From Streptomyces alfalfae (lineage in GTDB: Bacteria > Actinomycetota > Actinomycetes > Streptomycetales > Streptomycetaceae), in contig NZ_QEXM01000057.1 in NCBI RefSeq assembly GCF_004127445.1, positions 1 through 64,000 on the forward strand: 64,000 nt of DNA, read 5' to 3'. The position numbers and the translations under genes were made by a program. This document shows positions 26,667-34,869 of the stretch, in pieces. The notes under the pieces are model-generated. The model did not search any database, was not told where the DNA came from, and saw nothing but the letters and a program-made list of their open reading frames with translations. Each line of letters opens with the position of its first letter. Position 1 is the first letter of the stretch.

Positions 26667-27125
26667 ATGGCTGACTGGAAGATGCGATCGGCATCGGTGG
26701 CGGACGTCGAGGCGGTGGCCGAGTTGCGGGCCTTGGTGCTGCGGGCGGATCTGGAGCGCCTCGGGCGGTATGACGAGCAGCGAGTGCGGCAGCGTCTGCG
26801 GGACGGGTTCGCGCCGGCCCACACCTGGGCGATCGAGGTGGACGGCGCGTTCGCCGGCTGTGTGTCGCTGCGACCGGCCGAGGACGGCCACTGGCTGGAG
26901 CACTTCTACCTGGCTCCGCACCTCCAGGGCGCCGGCATGGGCACGGCCGTGCTGCGCGAGCTGCTGGAGCGGTGCGACCGCGATGGCACCGTGGTCCGGC
27001 TGAATGTCCTGCGGGGCAGCCCGGCCCGGCGACTGTACGAGCGGCATGGATTCACACGCGAGACCGAGGGCCCGGTGGACGTGTTCATGGTCCGCGAGCC
27101 GGCGGCAGCCGTGCGCGACAGCTGA
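26667..27125 (+). CDS. GNAT-family N-acetyltransferase
   Basis: A 152-residue single GNAT domain: MRSASVADVEAVAELRALVLRADLERLGRYDE at the N-terminus, LEHFYLAPHLQGAGMGTAVLRELLERC as acetyl-CoA-binding motif A (QGAGMG), and LNVLRGSPARRLYERHGFTRETEGPVDVFM as motif B. Length and order fit small amine or protein acetyltransferases. ATG 26667. Substrate unknown. Confidence 0.88.
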   Translation: MADWKMRSASVADVEAVAELRALVLRADLERLGRYDEQRVRQRLRDGFAPAHTWAIEVDGAFAGCVSLRPAEDGHWLEHFYLAPHLQGAGMGTAVLRELLERCDRDGTVVRLNVLRGSPARRLYERHGFTRETEGPVDVFMVREPAAAVRDS

Positions 27126-27219
27126 TCGCCCGGCGCGACGTGAACTGGCCCCGGGGTAGATCAAACCGTCGGCGGGCACGTGTCCCTGGCCGTTCGCGGC
27201 ATGCGAGGAGTGCAGAAAA

Positions 27220-27255
27220 TCACCCCTCGGCCCAGTGGTCGGGGGCGAGGGGTGA
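27220..27255 (-). terminator. Rho-independent-like terminator of the RTX gene
   Basis: TCACCCCTCG (27220-27229) pairs perfectly with CGAGGGGTGA (27246-27255). Read on the minus strand the stem is followed by ATTTTC, fitting termination about 40 bp after the RTX stop codon. Confidence 0.7.
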
Positions 27256-27297
27256 CTGGCCCGTGGACCGGGGCGGCACACCGGTCCGGGGGTGGGC

Positions 27298-28152
27298 TCA
27301 GTCCTGGTGGAGTTCGTTGCGGCCCGGGCCGCCCGAGAGTTTGTCGGCGCCTGTGCCGCCCCACAGGGCGTCGTCACCGCTGTTGCCCCACAGCGTGTCG
27401 TCGCCGGCCTCGCCGTACAGCTTGTCGTTGCCCTTGCCGCCGTAAAGGATGTCGGCGCCGCCCTTGCCGTGCAGGACGTCGTCGCCGTCCTCGCCGTGCA
27501 GGGTGTTGTTCTCGCCGGTGCCGGTCAGGGAGTCGTTGCCGGGGCCGCCGAAGCAGTCCTGGCTGCAGCGGGTGAGGGTGTCGTTCCCCGCGTCGCCCCA
27601 CGGGCCGAAGCCGAGAGGACCGCCGCCGCCGTCGAGGCGGTCGTCGCCCTCGCCGCCGTGCAGCAGCGCGGACGCGGACGCCTTGATGACGTCGTCGCCC
27701 TTGCCGCCGTAGATCCCCGCCCAGGCCTGGCTGTCGGGCGCGAGCGTCGCGGTGTCGTCCTTGTCGCCGAGGTCGATGTCGTAGCTGTCGGAGTCGTCCG
27801 AGTTCTCCGGGATCTTGACCGCGCACCGTACGGACGTGCGGTCGCCCTCCTCCGGGTACACGCACTCGTCGTACGCCGCCGCGTCGGCGGAGATGGCGAT
27901 GTCGTACCGGTCGTGGAAGGTGAGGACGTAGTACGAGTCGTGCTCGCCGCGGGTGTCGATCTCCTCGTCGACCGTCACCTTGTTCCGCTGGCCGGGTGCC
28001 GCCTTGTACCAGAGTTCGCCGTCCGCCACGACGACGGAGGCCGTGGCCCGGGCGGCGGACGGGGCGGCCTGGGCGGCCGACGCCGCTGAGCCGGCCGTAC
28101 CGAGAGCCAGGGCGAGTGTGGCGGTGGCTGCGATGGTCCGGTTGATGCGCAT
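27298..28152 (-). CDS. Secreted calcium-binding RTX-repeat protein
   Basis: A 284-residue exported protein. The signal peptide RINRTIAATATLALALGTAGSAASAAQA covers about residues 1-29. A beta-rich middle domain follows (residues 35-135). The C-terminal half holds GGxGxDx(L/I) nonapeptides (GGKGDDVI, GGEGDDRL, GGPGNDSL, GEDGDDVL, GGKGNDKL, GEAGDDTL, GGTGADKL), which fold into a calcium-loaded beta-roll. Two cysteines inside the roll (RCSQDCFGG) are unusual for RTX proteins and could form a disulphide. No enzymatic domain is visible. Confidence 0.9.
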   Translation of the reverse strand: MRINRTIAATATLALALGTAGSAASAAQAAPSAARATASVVVADGELWYKAAPGQRNKVTVDEEIDTRGEHDSYYVLTFHDRYDIAISADAAAYDECVYPEEGDRTSVRCAVKIPENSDDSDSYDIDLGDKDDTATLAPDSQAWAGIYGGKGDDVIKASASALLHGGEGDDRLDGGGGPLGFGPWGDAGNDTLTRCSQDCFGGPGNDSLTGTGENNTLHGEDGDDVLHGKGGADILYGGKGNDKLYGEAGDDTLWGNSGDDALWGGTGADKLSGGPGRNELHQD

Positions 28153-28461
28153 ACGGAAGTGACCCTTCAGGGTGTACGTGTGCGGTGGTGCTCTTGGTCA
28201 CCCAGTGAGACAGGGTGCCCGAGAACGGAGTTGCCCGGCGGCTCATGAACAGCGGCGGACAGCGTGGTGACCGGCACGTGGACAGGTCGACGCCGCTGCG
28301 GGTTCGACATCGGGGCCCTGTGCACATCGGCGACAGCCTGTCGGGGTGGTGAACAGCGTCGGGGCGCGCCACGCGTCCCGGCGAGTGGTACGTCTATGGA
28401 AGAAAGCCGTCGATGTCGTCACCCGGCGGTCGGCCGCGGCGAGGGAGAAGGAGAACCCAGC
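28153..28461. other. Intergenic region between divergent RTX and VOC genes
   Basis: This 309-bp gap must hold the promoters of both genes. I see no gene; the open frames that cross it are compositionally unlike proteins. AAGGAG at 28448-28453 is the ribosome site of the VOC gene. Confidence 0.5.
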
Positions 28462-28908
28462 ATGGCGATTCAGCGGATGGACAACGTCGGCATCGTCGTC
28501 GAGGACCTGGACGCGGCCATCGCGTTCTTCGAGGCACTCGGCATGGAGCTGGAGGGCAGGACAGAGGTCAAGGGCCGCTTCGCCGACCAGTGCACCGGGC
28601 TCGACGGCGTCCACTGCGACATCGCGATGGTCCGGACGCCGGACGGCAACAGCCGGCTCGAACTGGCGAAGTACCGCAGCCCCGCGGCGGCCGGCCCCCA
28701 GCCGCGCAACCAGCCGCACAACGTTCTCGGCACGCACCGTGTCATGTTCGCCGTCGACGACATCGAGGACACCGTTGCCCGCCTGCGCCCGCACGGCGCC
28801 GAACTCGTCGGCGAGATCGCCCGGTTCGAGGACAGCTACCTGCTCTGCTACGTCCGCGGCCCCGAGGGCGTCATCGTCGGACTGGCCGAGCAGCTGCGCC
28901 GAGACTGA
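28462..28908 (+). CDS. VOC-superfamily protein (glyoxalase/epimerase-like)
   Basis: A 148-residue VOC protein: MDNVGIVVEDLDAAIAFFEALGMELEG at the N-terminus, HRVMFAVDDIEDTVARLRPHGAELVGEIARFEDSYLLCYVRGPEGVIVGLAEQL at the C-terminus. The ends of the two modules (LELAKY, GVIVGLAEQL) carry the usual metal-side glutamates. Related proteins include lactoylglutathione lyases and dioxygenases. The ATG at 28462 has AAGGAG eight bases upstream. Substrate unknown. Confidence 0.85.
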   Translation: MAIQRMDNVGIVVEDLDAAIAFFEALGMELEGRTEVKGRFADQCTGLDGVHCDIAMVRTPDGNSRLELAKYRSPAAAGPQPRNQPHNVLGTHRVMFAVDDIEDTVARLRPHGAELVGEIARFEDSYLLCYVRGPEGVIVGLAEQLRRD

Positions 28909-28915
28909 GCCCGCT

Positions 28916-29911
28916 TCACTGGCCCGGCTCGGCAACGTCGATCCGGGCCACGAACTCCTTCAGCGACTTCCGTAGGTCATCGGATATCCCTGTCACACCG
29001 ACCATGGAAGCCCCGACGCACAGCCGTGGGCTGATGTTCGCGTACGTCGAGAAAGTCGCTCCGTCCAGACGTGCGCCGGCGAAAATGGTGAAGGACACGT
29101 CGGCCGTGCTCAAGTCCGCGCCACGCAAGTCGGCTCCGGAGAAGTCGGCCAGCGACACGTCCGCGCCGTGGAACTTCGCCCCCTGTGCTCGGGCCTCATG
29201 GAATTCCGCTTCCGCGCATTTCGCGTAGGAGAGGTCCGCGCCCGTCAGCTCGGCCTGCCGCAGGTCCGCTCGGTAGAGGAGCGCCTTCTCCAGGCGGATC
29301 CCCGCCAGCTCGGCGCGCCGCAGATCGAGCGGGACCAGAGGACGCCAGTCCGGGGCCTGTGTGAAGGCGACCAGGGAGTTCTCGTGCTGGTGGATGCCTT
29401 TGTCGGGCCTGCGGCCGATGACGTCGGCTGCCGCTTGGAGGTCGTCGGGCACGTGATCCTGGTGGGGGAGGAGCCCCTCACCCGTCGTCGCCCTGACGTG
29501 TGTCCTCATGAAGCCGGTCAGCACCTCGATCGCCGTCTCCCTGTCCTTCTCCGATTCGTACATGATCCGCTCCAGGGCGTAGATGCCCCCGAGCCTGGTC
29601 ACGATGCTGTCGGGTGAGGCCAGCAGTTTCACCGCCTCCATATAGCGGTCGGTGGATTTCCCGTCGCGCGCCAGCTCGACTTCTTCCCGGTCCCTCCTCC
29701 TGGTGTGGAGGTAGGTGAGCACGGCGACCGCGCCACCGACTGCCGCGACGAGCGCGGCGCGGAAGCCCGTGATCACCACGCCGTCCGCGGCCTCCAACGT
29801 GCCGGGGGAGCGCAGGAATTCTCCGTCGAACCACCACGGTCCCTCGACCAGCACCCAGAGGAACGCAGTGGTGGAGGCGAGCAGGGAGAACCAGCGAAGG
29901 ATCTTCAGCAT
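28916..29911 (-). CDS. Membrane-anchored pentapeptide-repeat protein
   Basis: A 331-residue protein with two N-terminal membrane segments (WFSLLASTTAFLWVLVEGPWW and GFRAALVAAVGGAVAVLTYLH), an arginine-rich cytoplasmic turn, a helical linker with the motif TRLGGIYALERIMYES, and a C-terminal right-handed quadrilateral helix of A(D/E)Lxx repeats (LDLRRAELAGIRLEKALLYRADLRQAELTGADLSYAK...ADLRGADLSTADVSF). The same TM-linker-repeat layout recurs at 60688-61926. Function of this actinobacterial group is unknown; some soluble pentapeptide proteins mimic DNA. The start MLKILRW was preferred over an ATG 11 codons upstream. Convergent with the VOC gene. Confidence 0.85.
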   Translation of the reverse strand: MLKILRWFSLLASTTAFLWVLVEGPWWFDGEFLRSPGTLEAADGVVITGFRAALVAAVGGAVAVLTYLHTRRRDREEVELARDGKSTDRYMEAVKLLASPDSIVTRLGGIYALERIMYESEKDRETAIEVLTGFMRTHVRATTGEGLLPHQDHVPDDLQAAADVIGRRPDKGIHQHENSLVAFTQAPDWRPLVPLDLRRAELAGIRLEKALLYRADLRQAELTGADLSYAKCAEAEFHEARAQGAKFHGADVSLADFSGADLRGADLSTADVSFTIFAGARLDGATFSTYANISPRLCVGASMVGVTGISDDLRKSLKEFVARIDVAEPGQ

Positions 29912-30014
29912 GCGTCGTTCATACCAGCCCGTGGGCCGGGCCACGCCTTCCGGACAACCGGAGCGCCCAAGGCGTGCGGACCGGCGCTACCGCCGAGGCC
30001 GGCGACGCGGTGCG

Positions 30015-30331
30015 TCAGAGCACGGCGAGCCGGTCCACCAGCAGCTCCGTCCGCCGCTCGGTGTCCTGCGGCGGCAGCCGTCCCGCCCGGGCCAGGGTCG
30101 CCATCCCGTGCAGGGCCGCCCAGAACACCTCGGTGAACAGCCCCGGGTGGACGCCGTCCCCGGCCACCTCTTCGAGGCTTTCCAGCAAGGCGGAGAAGGC
30201 GTCCTTCAGTGGCTCCGGGGTGTCCTGAAGGCGAACGCCAGGCCGCCGTCGAGCCGGAACATCGCGTCGTGCACCGCCGGGTCGCGTGCGGCGAAGTCGA
30301 GGTAGGCGCGGGCGAGGGCGGTGACCCGGGC
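30015..30331 (-). pseudogene. TetR regulator remnant (C-terminal domain only, frameshifted)
   Basis: On the minus strand one frame reads RVTALARAYLDFAARDP AVHDAMFRLDGGLAFAF (about 30331-30234), and a second frame continues DTPEPLKDAFSALLESLEEV...LFTEVFWAALHGMATLARAGRLP...LLVDRLAVL (to 30015). Joined, these form the ligand-binding domain of the TetR_C_33/WHG type. A one-base shift near 30235 and loss of the entire DNA-binding part mark it as dead. The missing N-terminus is replaced upstream by sequence from a DUF1772-like gene. Confidence 0.65.
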
Positions 30332-30339
30332 GACGGTTG

Positions 30340-30425
30340 ACGACGAAGGCGACGGCGAACTCCACCCCCACCATCACGCCGACGACCACGGTGGTGAAGA
30401 CCTGAACAAGACCTGGACCCCCGAC
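30340..30425 (-). pseudogene. DUF1772 (anthrone-oxygenase-like) N-terminal fragment, inverted
   Basis: The minus strand reads LVQVFTTVVVGVMVGVEFAVAFVVN, the first transmembrane segment of DUF1772-type membrane proteins. It points away from its own C-terminal part, which lies next to it on the plus strand (30397-30536), so the gene has been broken by inversion or a more complex rearrangement. Confidence 0.5.
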
Positions 30426-30536
30426 AACCGGCCCGCCGACTGGAGGCGGCAGATGAACCGCTGGGGCCGCTGCCACTACGCCCGCGTCGCCGTCATCATC
30501 GCCGCCTGCGCCCTGCTGGCCGCGGCCCTCGCCTGA
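30397..30536 (+). pseudogene. DUF1772 C-terminal fragment
   Basis: The plus strand reads LNKTWTPDNRPADWRRQMNRWGRCHYARVAVIIAACALLAAALA, resembling the last third of DUF1772 membrane proteins (WTPxxPPADW..., a tryptophan-rich loop, last membrane helix). It has no start of its own; see the inverted N-terminal fragment beside it. Confidence 0.5.
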
Positions 30537-30597
30537 GCCCGCGGGCCCACGCGGGTCCACAGGTCATCGAGAAGCCCCGGCCGCCGTCGAGAAGCGC

Positions 30598-31281
30598 CTA
30601 CCGCAGTCGACGCGCGCGGAGCACGACGTCGTCGGTGTGATGGGCGCCGGCGCCGCCATCCGGCGCCACGCGCGGCCGCTGCTCGTCCACCTCCACCTTC
30701 CAGTTCTCGTCCATGAGGGCGGAGACCATGGAGGGCCAGACGTAGTCGGCCGGGTCGAATCCGCTCTCGTGCTCCTGATGGGTGTCCATGCCCGCGTGGT
30801 GTACGAGCAGCAGCAGCCCGCCGGGCGCCACGGCCGCCAGCAGCGCGCGCTCGGCCGCGGCGTCAGGTGTGCGCGGCAAGGCCGGGTACTGGGCGGAGAC
30901 CAGGTCGTAGGAAGCGGGGCGCAGGCCCGCCTCCGTCAGCCCGGCGTGGACCCAGTCGACGGTGACGCCGGCCTCCCGCGCGTGCCCGGCCGCCCGTTCC
31001 AGCGCCACCCCCGAGACTTCGAGCCCCGTCACGTCCCAACCGCGGGTCGCGAGCCAGATGGCGTCCGCGCCCTCGCCGCAGCCGACGTCGAGCGCTCGTG
31101 CGGGGGCGAGGTCGCCGACCTCGGCGACGAGTGCGCCATTGGGCGCGCCGCTCCACAACTGCTCCCGGTCGGCGTATCGGCTGTCCCATTCATCGCGTAC
31201 CGCCGGATCTCCGAGGTACTCCCCGGCGGGCGAGGCGGTGGTGGGGGCGGGCGGCTGTCCTGCGTTCTCATCGGTCACGAA
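30598..31281 (-). CDS. Class I SAM-dependent methyltransferase
   Basis: A 227-residue methyltransferase with motif I ALDVGCGEGADAIWLATRGWDVTGLEVSG (about residues 62-90), YDLVSAQYPALPR at the motif-II position and AAVAPGGLLLLVHH. It resembles the TehB/thiopurine-methyltransferase-like group that modifies small molecules. I prefer the GTG at 31279-31281, which has GGAGG about 11 bases upstream; an in-frame ATG at 31317 is the alternative. It sits between a decayed locus and a divergent secreted-protein gene. Confidence 0.82.
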   Translation of the reverse strand, partial: FVTDENAGQPPAPTTASPAGEYLGDPAVRDEWDSRYADREQLWSGAPNGALVAEVGDLAPARALDVGCGEGADAIWLATRGWDVTGLEVSGVALERAAGHAREAGVTVDWVHAGLTEAGLRPASYDLVSAQYPALPRTPDAAAERALLAAVAPGGLLLLVHHAGMDTHQEHESGFDPADYVWPSMVSALMDENWKVEVDEQRPRVAPDGGAGAHHTDDVVLRARRLR

Positions 31282-31318
31282 CCCACCGTCCTCCAGCGCA
31301 CCGCGGCCGTGCCACATT

Positions 31319-31337
31319 TGTTGCCGCTCCGGCAACA
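31319..31337. promoter_or_regulatory. 8-bp inverted repeat upstream of methyltransferase gene
   Basis: TGTTGCCG (31319-31326) and CGGCAACA (31330-31337) are perfectly complementary around a 3-nt spacer, 38 bp upstream of the chosen methyltransferase start. It may be an operator or leader hairpin. Confidence 0.4.
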
Positions 31338-31542
31338 CGGCGTCTGGCCGGGGGGAGGGCGTGACGCGCGCCTCCCCCGGGGCTCGGCCCTCTCCACCTG
31401 CCCTTCGACGCAATCGGATGATCTGGGTACGCGCCGCGTGGCGAAAGCCTTATTTGCTCCAATTGCGGACCTATGGTGCCTTCATGCCCGCGAGGCTCGG
31501 CCCCGCGGAGATTGCATGCGGCGTCTTGAAGGGAAAACGCAG

Positions 31543-32163
31543 ATGATGGTTCGCTATGCCGTGAGCGGCTGTGCGGCGGTAGCCCTTGCTTCGGTGGCGA
31601 CGACCAGCTTTGCCCAGGCCGATGCCGGCAGCGTGCAGACGCCGTCCGTCATGGCGCCGAGGGCTTCGCTCACCCCCGATTCGGTCAAGCAAGGGGGCAA
31701 AGCCACGGTGAGACTCGACGGCGCTCCCAGAGGGTGCCGTTCCGTGCAGGCCAGGTCCGACGCCTTCGTCAGGACGGTGACGCTGACCAAGAGGGGCAAC
31801 CCCTCGGCGCACTTGGGCCGTGCCCTGGTGAAGGGGACGGCCGTCCCCGGTCGGCACCAGGTCACGGTGAGCGGGACGGGATGCGGCCGATGGGTGGCCG
31901 GTGCCACTCTCACGGTCGTCAGCCCCGCCAAGACGGTCAAGGGCAAGGTCATCGCGAGGACCGGGCTCAAGGTGCGCCAGCAGCCGAACTCGGACTCGGC
32001 GGTCACCGGGTTCTTCCGCAGCGGAGAGGTCATCGACCTGACCTGCCGCAAGATGGGGCAGCCCGTCGGCGGCAACCGCACCTGGTACCAGGTCTCGATG
32101 CCCAAGGGCTATGTCGCCGCCCGCTACGTCAAGCCCGCCGGCCCGGTTCCTCAGTGCCGGTGA
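31543..32163 (+). CDS. Secreted SH3-domain protein
   Basis: A 206-residue exported protein: signal peptide VRYAVSGCAAVALASVATTSFAQA (about 1-26), an Ig-like or immunoglobulin-type middle (SLTPDSVKQGGKATVRLDGAPRGCRSVQARSDAF...GRHQVTVSGTGC), and a C-terminal bacterial SH3 domain (KVIARTGLKVRQQPNSDSAVTGFFRSGEVIDLTCRK...NRTWYQVSMPKGYVAARYVKP), a fold that usually binds cell-wall peptides. Cysteines are paired (CRS/GTGC, CRK/QCR). ATG 31543 and 31546 are both possible. Followed by a very strong hairpin. Confidence 0.85.
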   Translation: MMVRYAVSGCAAVALASVATTSFAQADAGSVQTPSVMAPRASLTPDSVKQGGKATVRLDGAPRGCRSVQARSDAFVRTVTLTKRGNPSAHLGRALVKGTAVPGRHQVTVSGTGCGRWVAGATLTVVSPAKTVKGKVIARTGLKVRQQPNSDSAVTGFFRSGEVIDLTCRKMGQPVGGNRTWYQVSMPKGYVAARYVKPAGPVPQCR

Positions 32164-32192
32164 CCTGCCGGGCCGGAGCCTGACTCGCTCCG

Positions 32193-32245
32193 CAGGAAGG
32201 CGGCGGAGCCGAACGCGACCTGCGTCTGGCTCCGCCGCCTTCCTG
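32193..32245. terminator. Perfect 18-bp stem terminator
   Basis: CAGGAAGGCGGCGGAGCC (32193-32210) pairs exactly with GGCTCCGCCGCCTTCCTG (32228-32245) around a 17-nt loop, 30 bp after the SH3-protein stop. There is no T-run, which is common for actinobacterial terminators. Confidence 0.75.
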
Positions 32246-32342
32246 TCTCCGGGTGCGTACTCGGTTCGTGTCCCGTCGATCTGACGGGCCGTGCGAAGAA
32301 AACCGGGTGCGGCCGGTCGCCGCGTTGGTGTGGGATCGGGAC

Positions 32343-33209
32343 ATGACGATCGTGGTGAATGAGCCCGGCGTGGACGGGCTGATGGGGGTCGTGGACGCGC
32401 TCCGCGCATGGCAGGACGACCGTACGCCGCTGCAACTCCACCCGGGAGACCTCGGCTGGGCCTGGGCGCTGGGCGCGGAGAGGCTGGCCGCCGACGTCCG
32501 CACCTGGAACGCGGACGGGCGGATCATCGCCGTCGGCTACCTGGACGGTCCCGATGTGCTTCGCCTGACGACCGCGCCGGACCTGCGACAGGACGAGACT
32601 CTGGCCCGTCAGTTGCAGGCGGACCTCGACGATCCGGAGCGCGGGGTCCTGCCGGCCGGGCCGGCCGGAGTCGAAATCCCGAACGGCGCTCTGCTCCGCG
32701 AGGTCCTTCTGGAGGCGGGCTGGAATCCGGACGAGCCGTGGACGCCGCTGCGCCGCGACCTCTCCGAGCCGGTGCGCGACTGCGGCCTGCGGATCGAGGT
32801 GGCCGGTCCGCGGACGGCGGGGACGCGGGCCGCGGTGCACCGCTCGGCGTTCGGCAGCCCGAAGTTCACCGAGGAGGTCTGGCACGTCCTGGCGGCCGGG
32901 CCGGTCTACTCCGACGCCCGCTGCCTGATCGGCTACGACGACCAGGACAACGCGGTGGCCGCGGCGACGGTCTGGTCGGCCGGGCCCGGCAAGCCAGGCC
33001 TGCTGGAGCCGATGGGCGTCCACGCCGACCATCGTGGTCGCGGCCACGGGACGGCGATCAGCGTCGCCGCTGCGGCGGCGCTGCGCGAGATGGGTGCGTC
33101 GAGCGCACTCGTCAGCACCCCGAGCTCGAACACCGCCGCCGTCGCCACCTACAGGGCGGCTGGTTACGAGCCGTCGCCCGAACGGCTGGACGTCGGCCGA
33201 GCCGCCTGA
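32343..33209 (+). CDS. GNAT-family acetyltransferase (two-domain)
   Basis: A 288-residue protein with a degenerate N-terminal GNAT-like half and an active-looking C-terminal GNAT half: AAATVWSAGPGKPGLLEPMGVHADHRGRGHGTAISVAAAAALREMGASSALVSTPSSNTAAVATYRAAGYEP, with acetyl-CoA loop RGRGHG and motif B. Start ATG 32343; the open frame before it overlaps the upstream hairpin region and is unlikely to be translated. Substrate unknown. Confidence 0.82.
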   Translation: MTIVVNEPGVDGLMGVVDALRAWQDDRTPLQLHPGDLGWAWALGAERLAADVRTWNADGRIIAVGYLDGPDVLRLTTAPDLRQDETLARQLQADLDDPERGVLPAGPAGVEIPNGALLREVLLEAGWNPDEPWTPLRRDLSEPVRDCGLRIEVAGPRTAGTRAAVHRSAFGSPKFTEEVWHVLAAGPVYSDARCLIGYDDQDNAVAAATVWSAGPGKPGLLEPMGVHADHRGRGHGTAISVAAAAALREMGASSALVSTPSSNTAAVATYRAAGYEPSPERLDVGRAA

Positions 33210-33561
33210 GAACGATCCAGCGGCGGCGCCGGCCACCGCGACACGGCCGGGAGGACATCGGTTCCGGCCGAGTTGCCCGGCACCCGCAGCGGCTCCGGCC
33301 GCCGGGTGCGGTCCGCCTACCGGCGGGCGAGGTGATCGGATCAAGAAACCGTGCCGGCGGCCGGCTGGCGTGAATGCGGTGGCTCATATCGCCGGCGCAG
33401 TAGGAGGGTTGACACAAATCTTGGGCCGATCCTAGAGTCGCAAACATTCTGTGCATGCTAAACGAGGTGCCTTTTTGTTATTGCGGGCAGATCGATGCAC
33501 GACCATGCCCGCGACAGGCCGAATATAGGCAGCGCATTTTCGTGGCGATAGGGGTCGGCAG
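33210..33561. other. Intergenic leader of the radical SAM/acyl operon
   Basis: This 352-bp gap contains no gene. It holds a weak 7-bp hairpin (GCACCCG 33280 / CGGGTGC 33303) after the GNAT gene, a consensus-like promoter at 33409-33438, and a leader of about 115 nt that is noticeably A/T-richer than the surroundings. Confidence 0.6.
33409..33438 (+). promoter_or_regulatory. Sigma70-like promoter of the radical SAM operon
   Basis: TTGACA (33409-33414) and TAGAGT (33433-33438) are separated by 18 bp and lie about 120 bp before the first radical SAM gene. This is close to the housekeeping HrdB consensus. Confidence 0.6.
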
Positions 33562-34869
33562 ATGAAGCGAGTACTCCTCACGACCGCTCCGAAGGAGGCT
33601 CTGGTCGAACCCGACGGAATCGGCGGGAACTGGTACGACCGGACCGACACTTATATGGCTTGGACCTGCGCGGTGGATCTGGAGGACCGGCTCTCCGTCA
33701 CCTGCCCGCCCACCGGCCTCCGCTTCATCAAGCACAATGTGCCGGACGTGGAAATCCTCGAATACCCGACCTGGGCCGAATATCTCAGCGCTCTGGAGTC
33801 CGAGACCTGGGACATGGTCGGCATCAGCTTCTACACCTGGTCGACGCCCGTCGCGATCGAGATGGCCAAGGTTGCGCGCGAGGCGGGTGTGCCCGAGATA
33901 TGGGCCGGAAACTACGGCGTCCTCTCCCCGGGAATCGACCCCTACTTCACCAAGAAGGTGAAGGGCGCGGGCGAGGCGCCGATCCACCAGTACGTCTACG
34001 GCACACCGTTGCCGCGCGTACGGCACCCCGCCATGCTCGGCGAGAGCGGCTTTCGCGGACTGAAGTCCCCGGTGGGCTATCTGTATTCGAAACGCGGGTG
34101 CAACATCGGCTGCACCTTCTGCTCGACGCCGATCTTCAACCCCAAAGAAGAAGCCATCTTCATGGAGGACACGTACGCGGCGCTCGACGAGTACCGGGAC
34201 TCCGACGTCGCCCACGTCATCATCTACGACGAGAGCTTCTTCCTCACCAACAAGCTCGCCGAACAGGTCGTGGACGCACTGGCGGAGCGCGAACTCCCAT
34301 GGATCTGCCTGACCCGGGCCGACCTCATCCGGGGAAGGATTCCCGAGCTGACCGACCGGTACATGGACGGCGCCATCGTCGGCATCGAGTCGTACCGGGA
34401 CAAGAACATGGCGGACGTGAAGAAGCGCGACGACGTCTACAACGTCCGGCAGACCGTCCGCGAGCTGATCGACAACGGCCGCCGCGCGCTCGGCACCTTC
34501 ATGGTCGGTTTCGCGGAGGACAGCATCGAGGACATGCAGTACGACATCGAGCAGCTCTGCGAGGAAGAGTTGTTCGCCTGCCAGCTGACGCTGCTCACCC
34601 CGTTCCACGGCACTCGTCTCTACCGGCAGATGGAACACCTGGTCGACGAGCCGGACCTCAGCAAGCACGACCTGTACAACCTGGTGTGGAAGCACCCGAA
34701 GATGAACCGCACCGAGGCGCGTGACCTGCTCGCCTGGGCGCAGCGCAAAGTCAACGACCCGGAGCGCATCGCCCGCAAGCTCAAGCAGGAGATGAAGGAG
34801 AAGGTGCGGAAGGAGTTCGCGCGCCGCAGCGGCACGACATCGCTGAGCCCCTCGGGATCGGCGTCATGA
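33562..34869 (+). CDS. Radical SAM enzyme with B12-binding-like N-domain (operon gene 1)
   Basis: A 435-residue radical SAM protein. The iron-sulphur motif CNIGCTFC (Cys180, 184, 187) starts the TIM-barrel half, followed by VAHVIIYDESFFLTN and GAIVGIESYRDKNM, typical of the BchE/B12-binding Elp3-like class. The N-terminal 165 residues (ETWDMVGISFYTWSTPVAIEMAKVAREAGVPEIWAGNYGVLSP) fold like a cobalamin-binding domain but lack the DxHxxG histidine motif. Such enzymes do C-methylation, cyclisation or other C-H chemistry using SAM. AGGGG lies 7 nt before ATG 33562. Stop and next start overlap in ATGA, so it is translationally coupled to the second radical SAM gene. Confidence 0.9.
   Translation: MKRVLLTTAPKEALVEPDGIGGNWYDRTDTYMAWTCAVDLEDRLSVTCPPTGLRFIKHNVPDVEILEYPTWAEYLSALESETWDMVGISFYTWSTPVAIEMAKVAREAGVPEIWAGNYGVLSPGIDPYFTKKVKGAGEAPIHQYVYGTPLPRVRHPAMLGESGFRGLKSPVGYLYSKRGCNIGCTFCSTPIFNPKEEAIFMEDTYAALDEYRDSDVAHVIIYDESFFLTNKLAEQVVDALAERELPWICLTRADLIRGRIPELTDRYMDGAIVGIESYRDKNMADVKKRDDVYNVRQTVRELIDNGRRALGTFMVGFAEDSIEDMQYDIEQLCEEELFACQLTLLTPFHGTRLYRQMEHLVDEPDLSKHDLYNLVWKHPKMNRTEARDLLAWAQRKVNDPERIARKLKQEMKEKVRKEFARRSGTTSLSPSGSAS

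Noticed and set aside
23999..26824. Single 941-codon minus frame from the PEP-mutase-like gene through the FG-GAP region
   Set aside because: Only the 3' part (24817-23999) is protein-like; the remainder is antisense to the FG-GAP gene.
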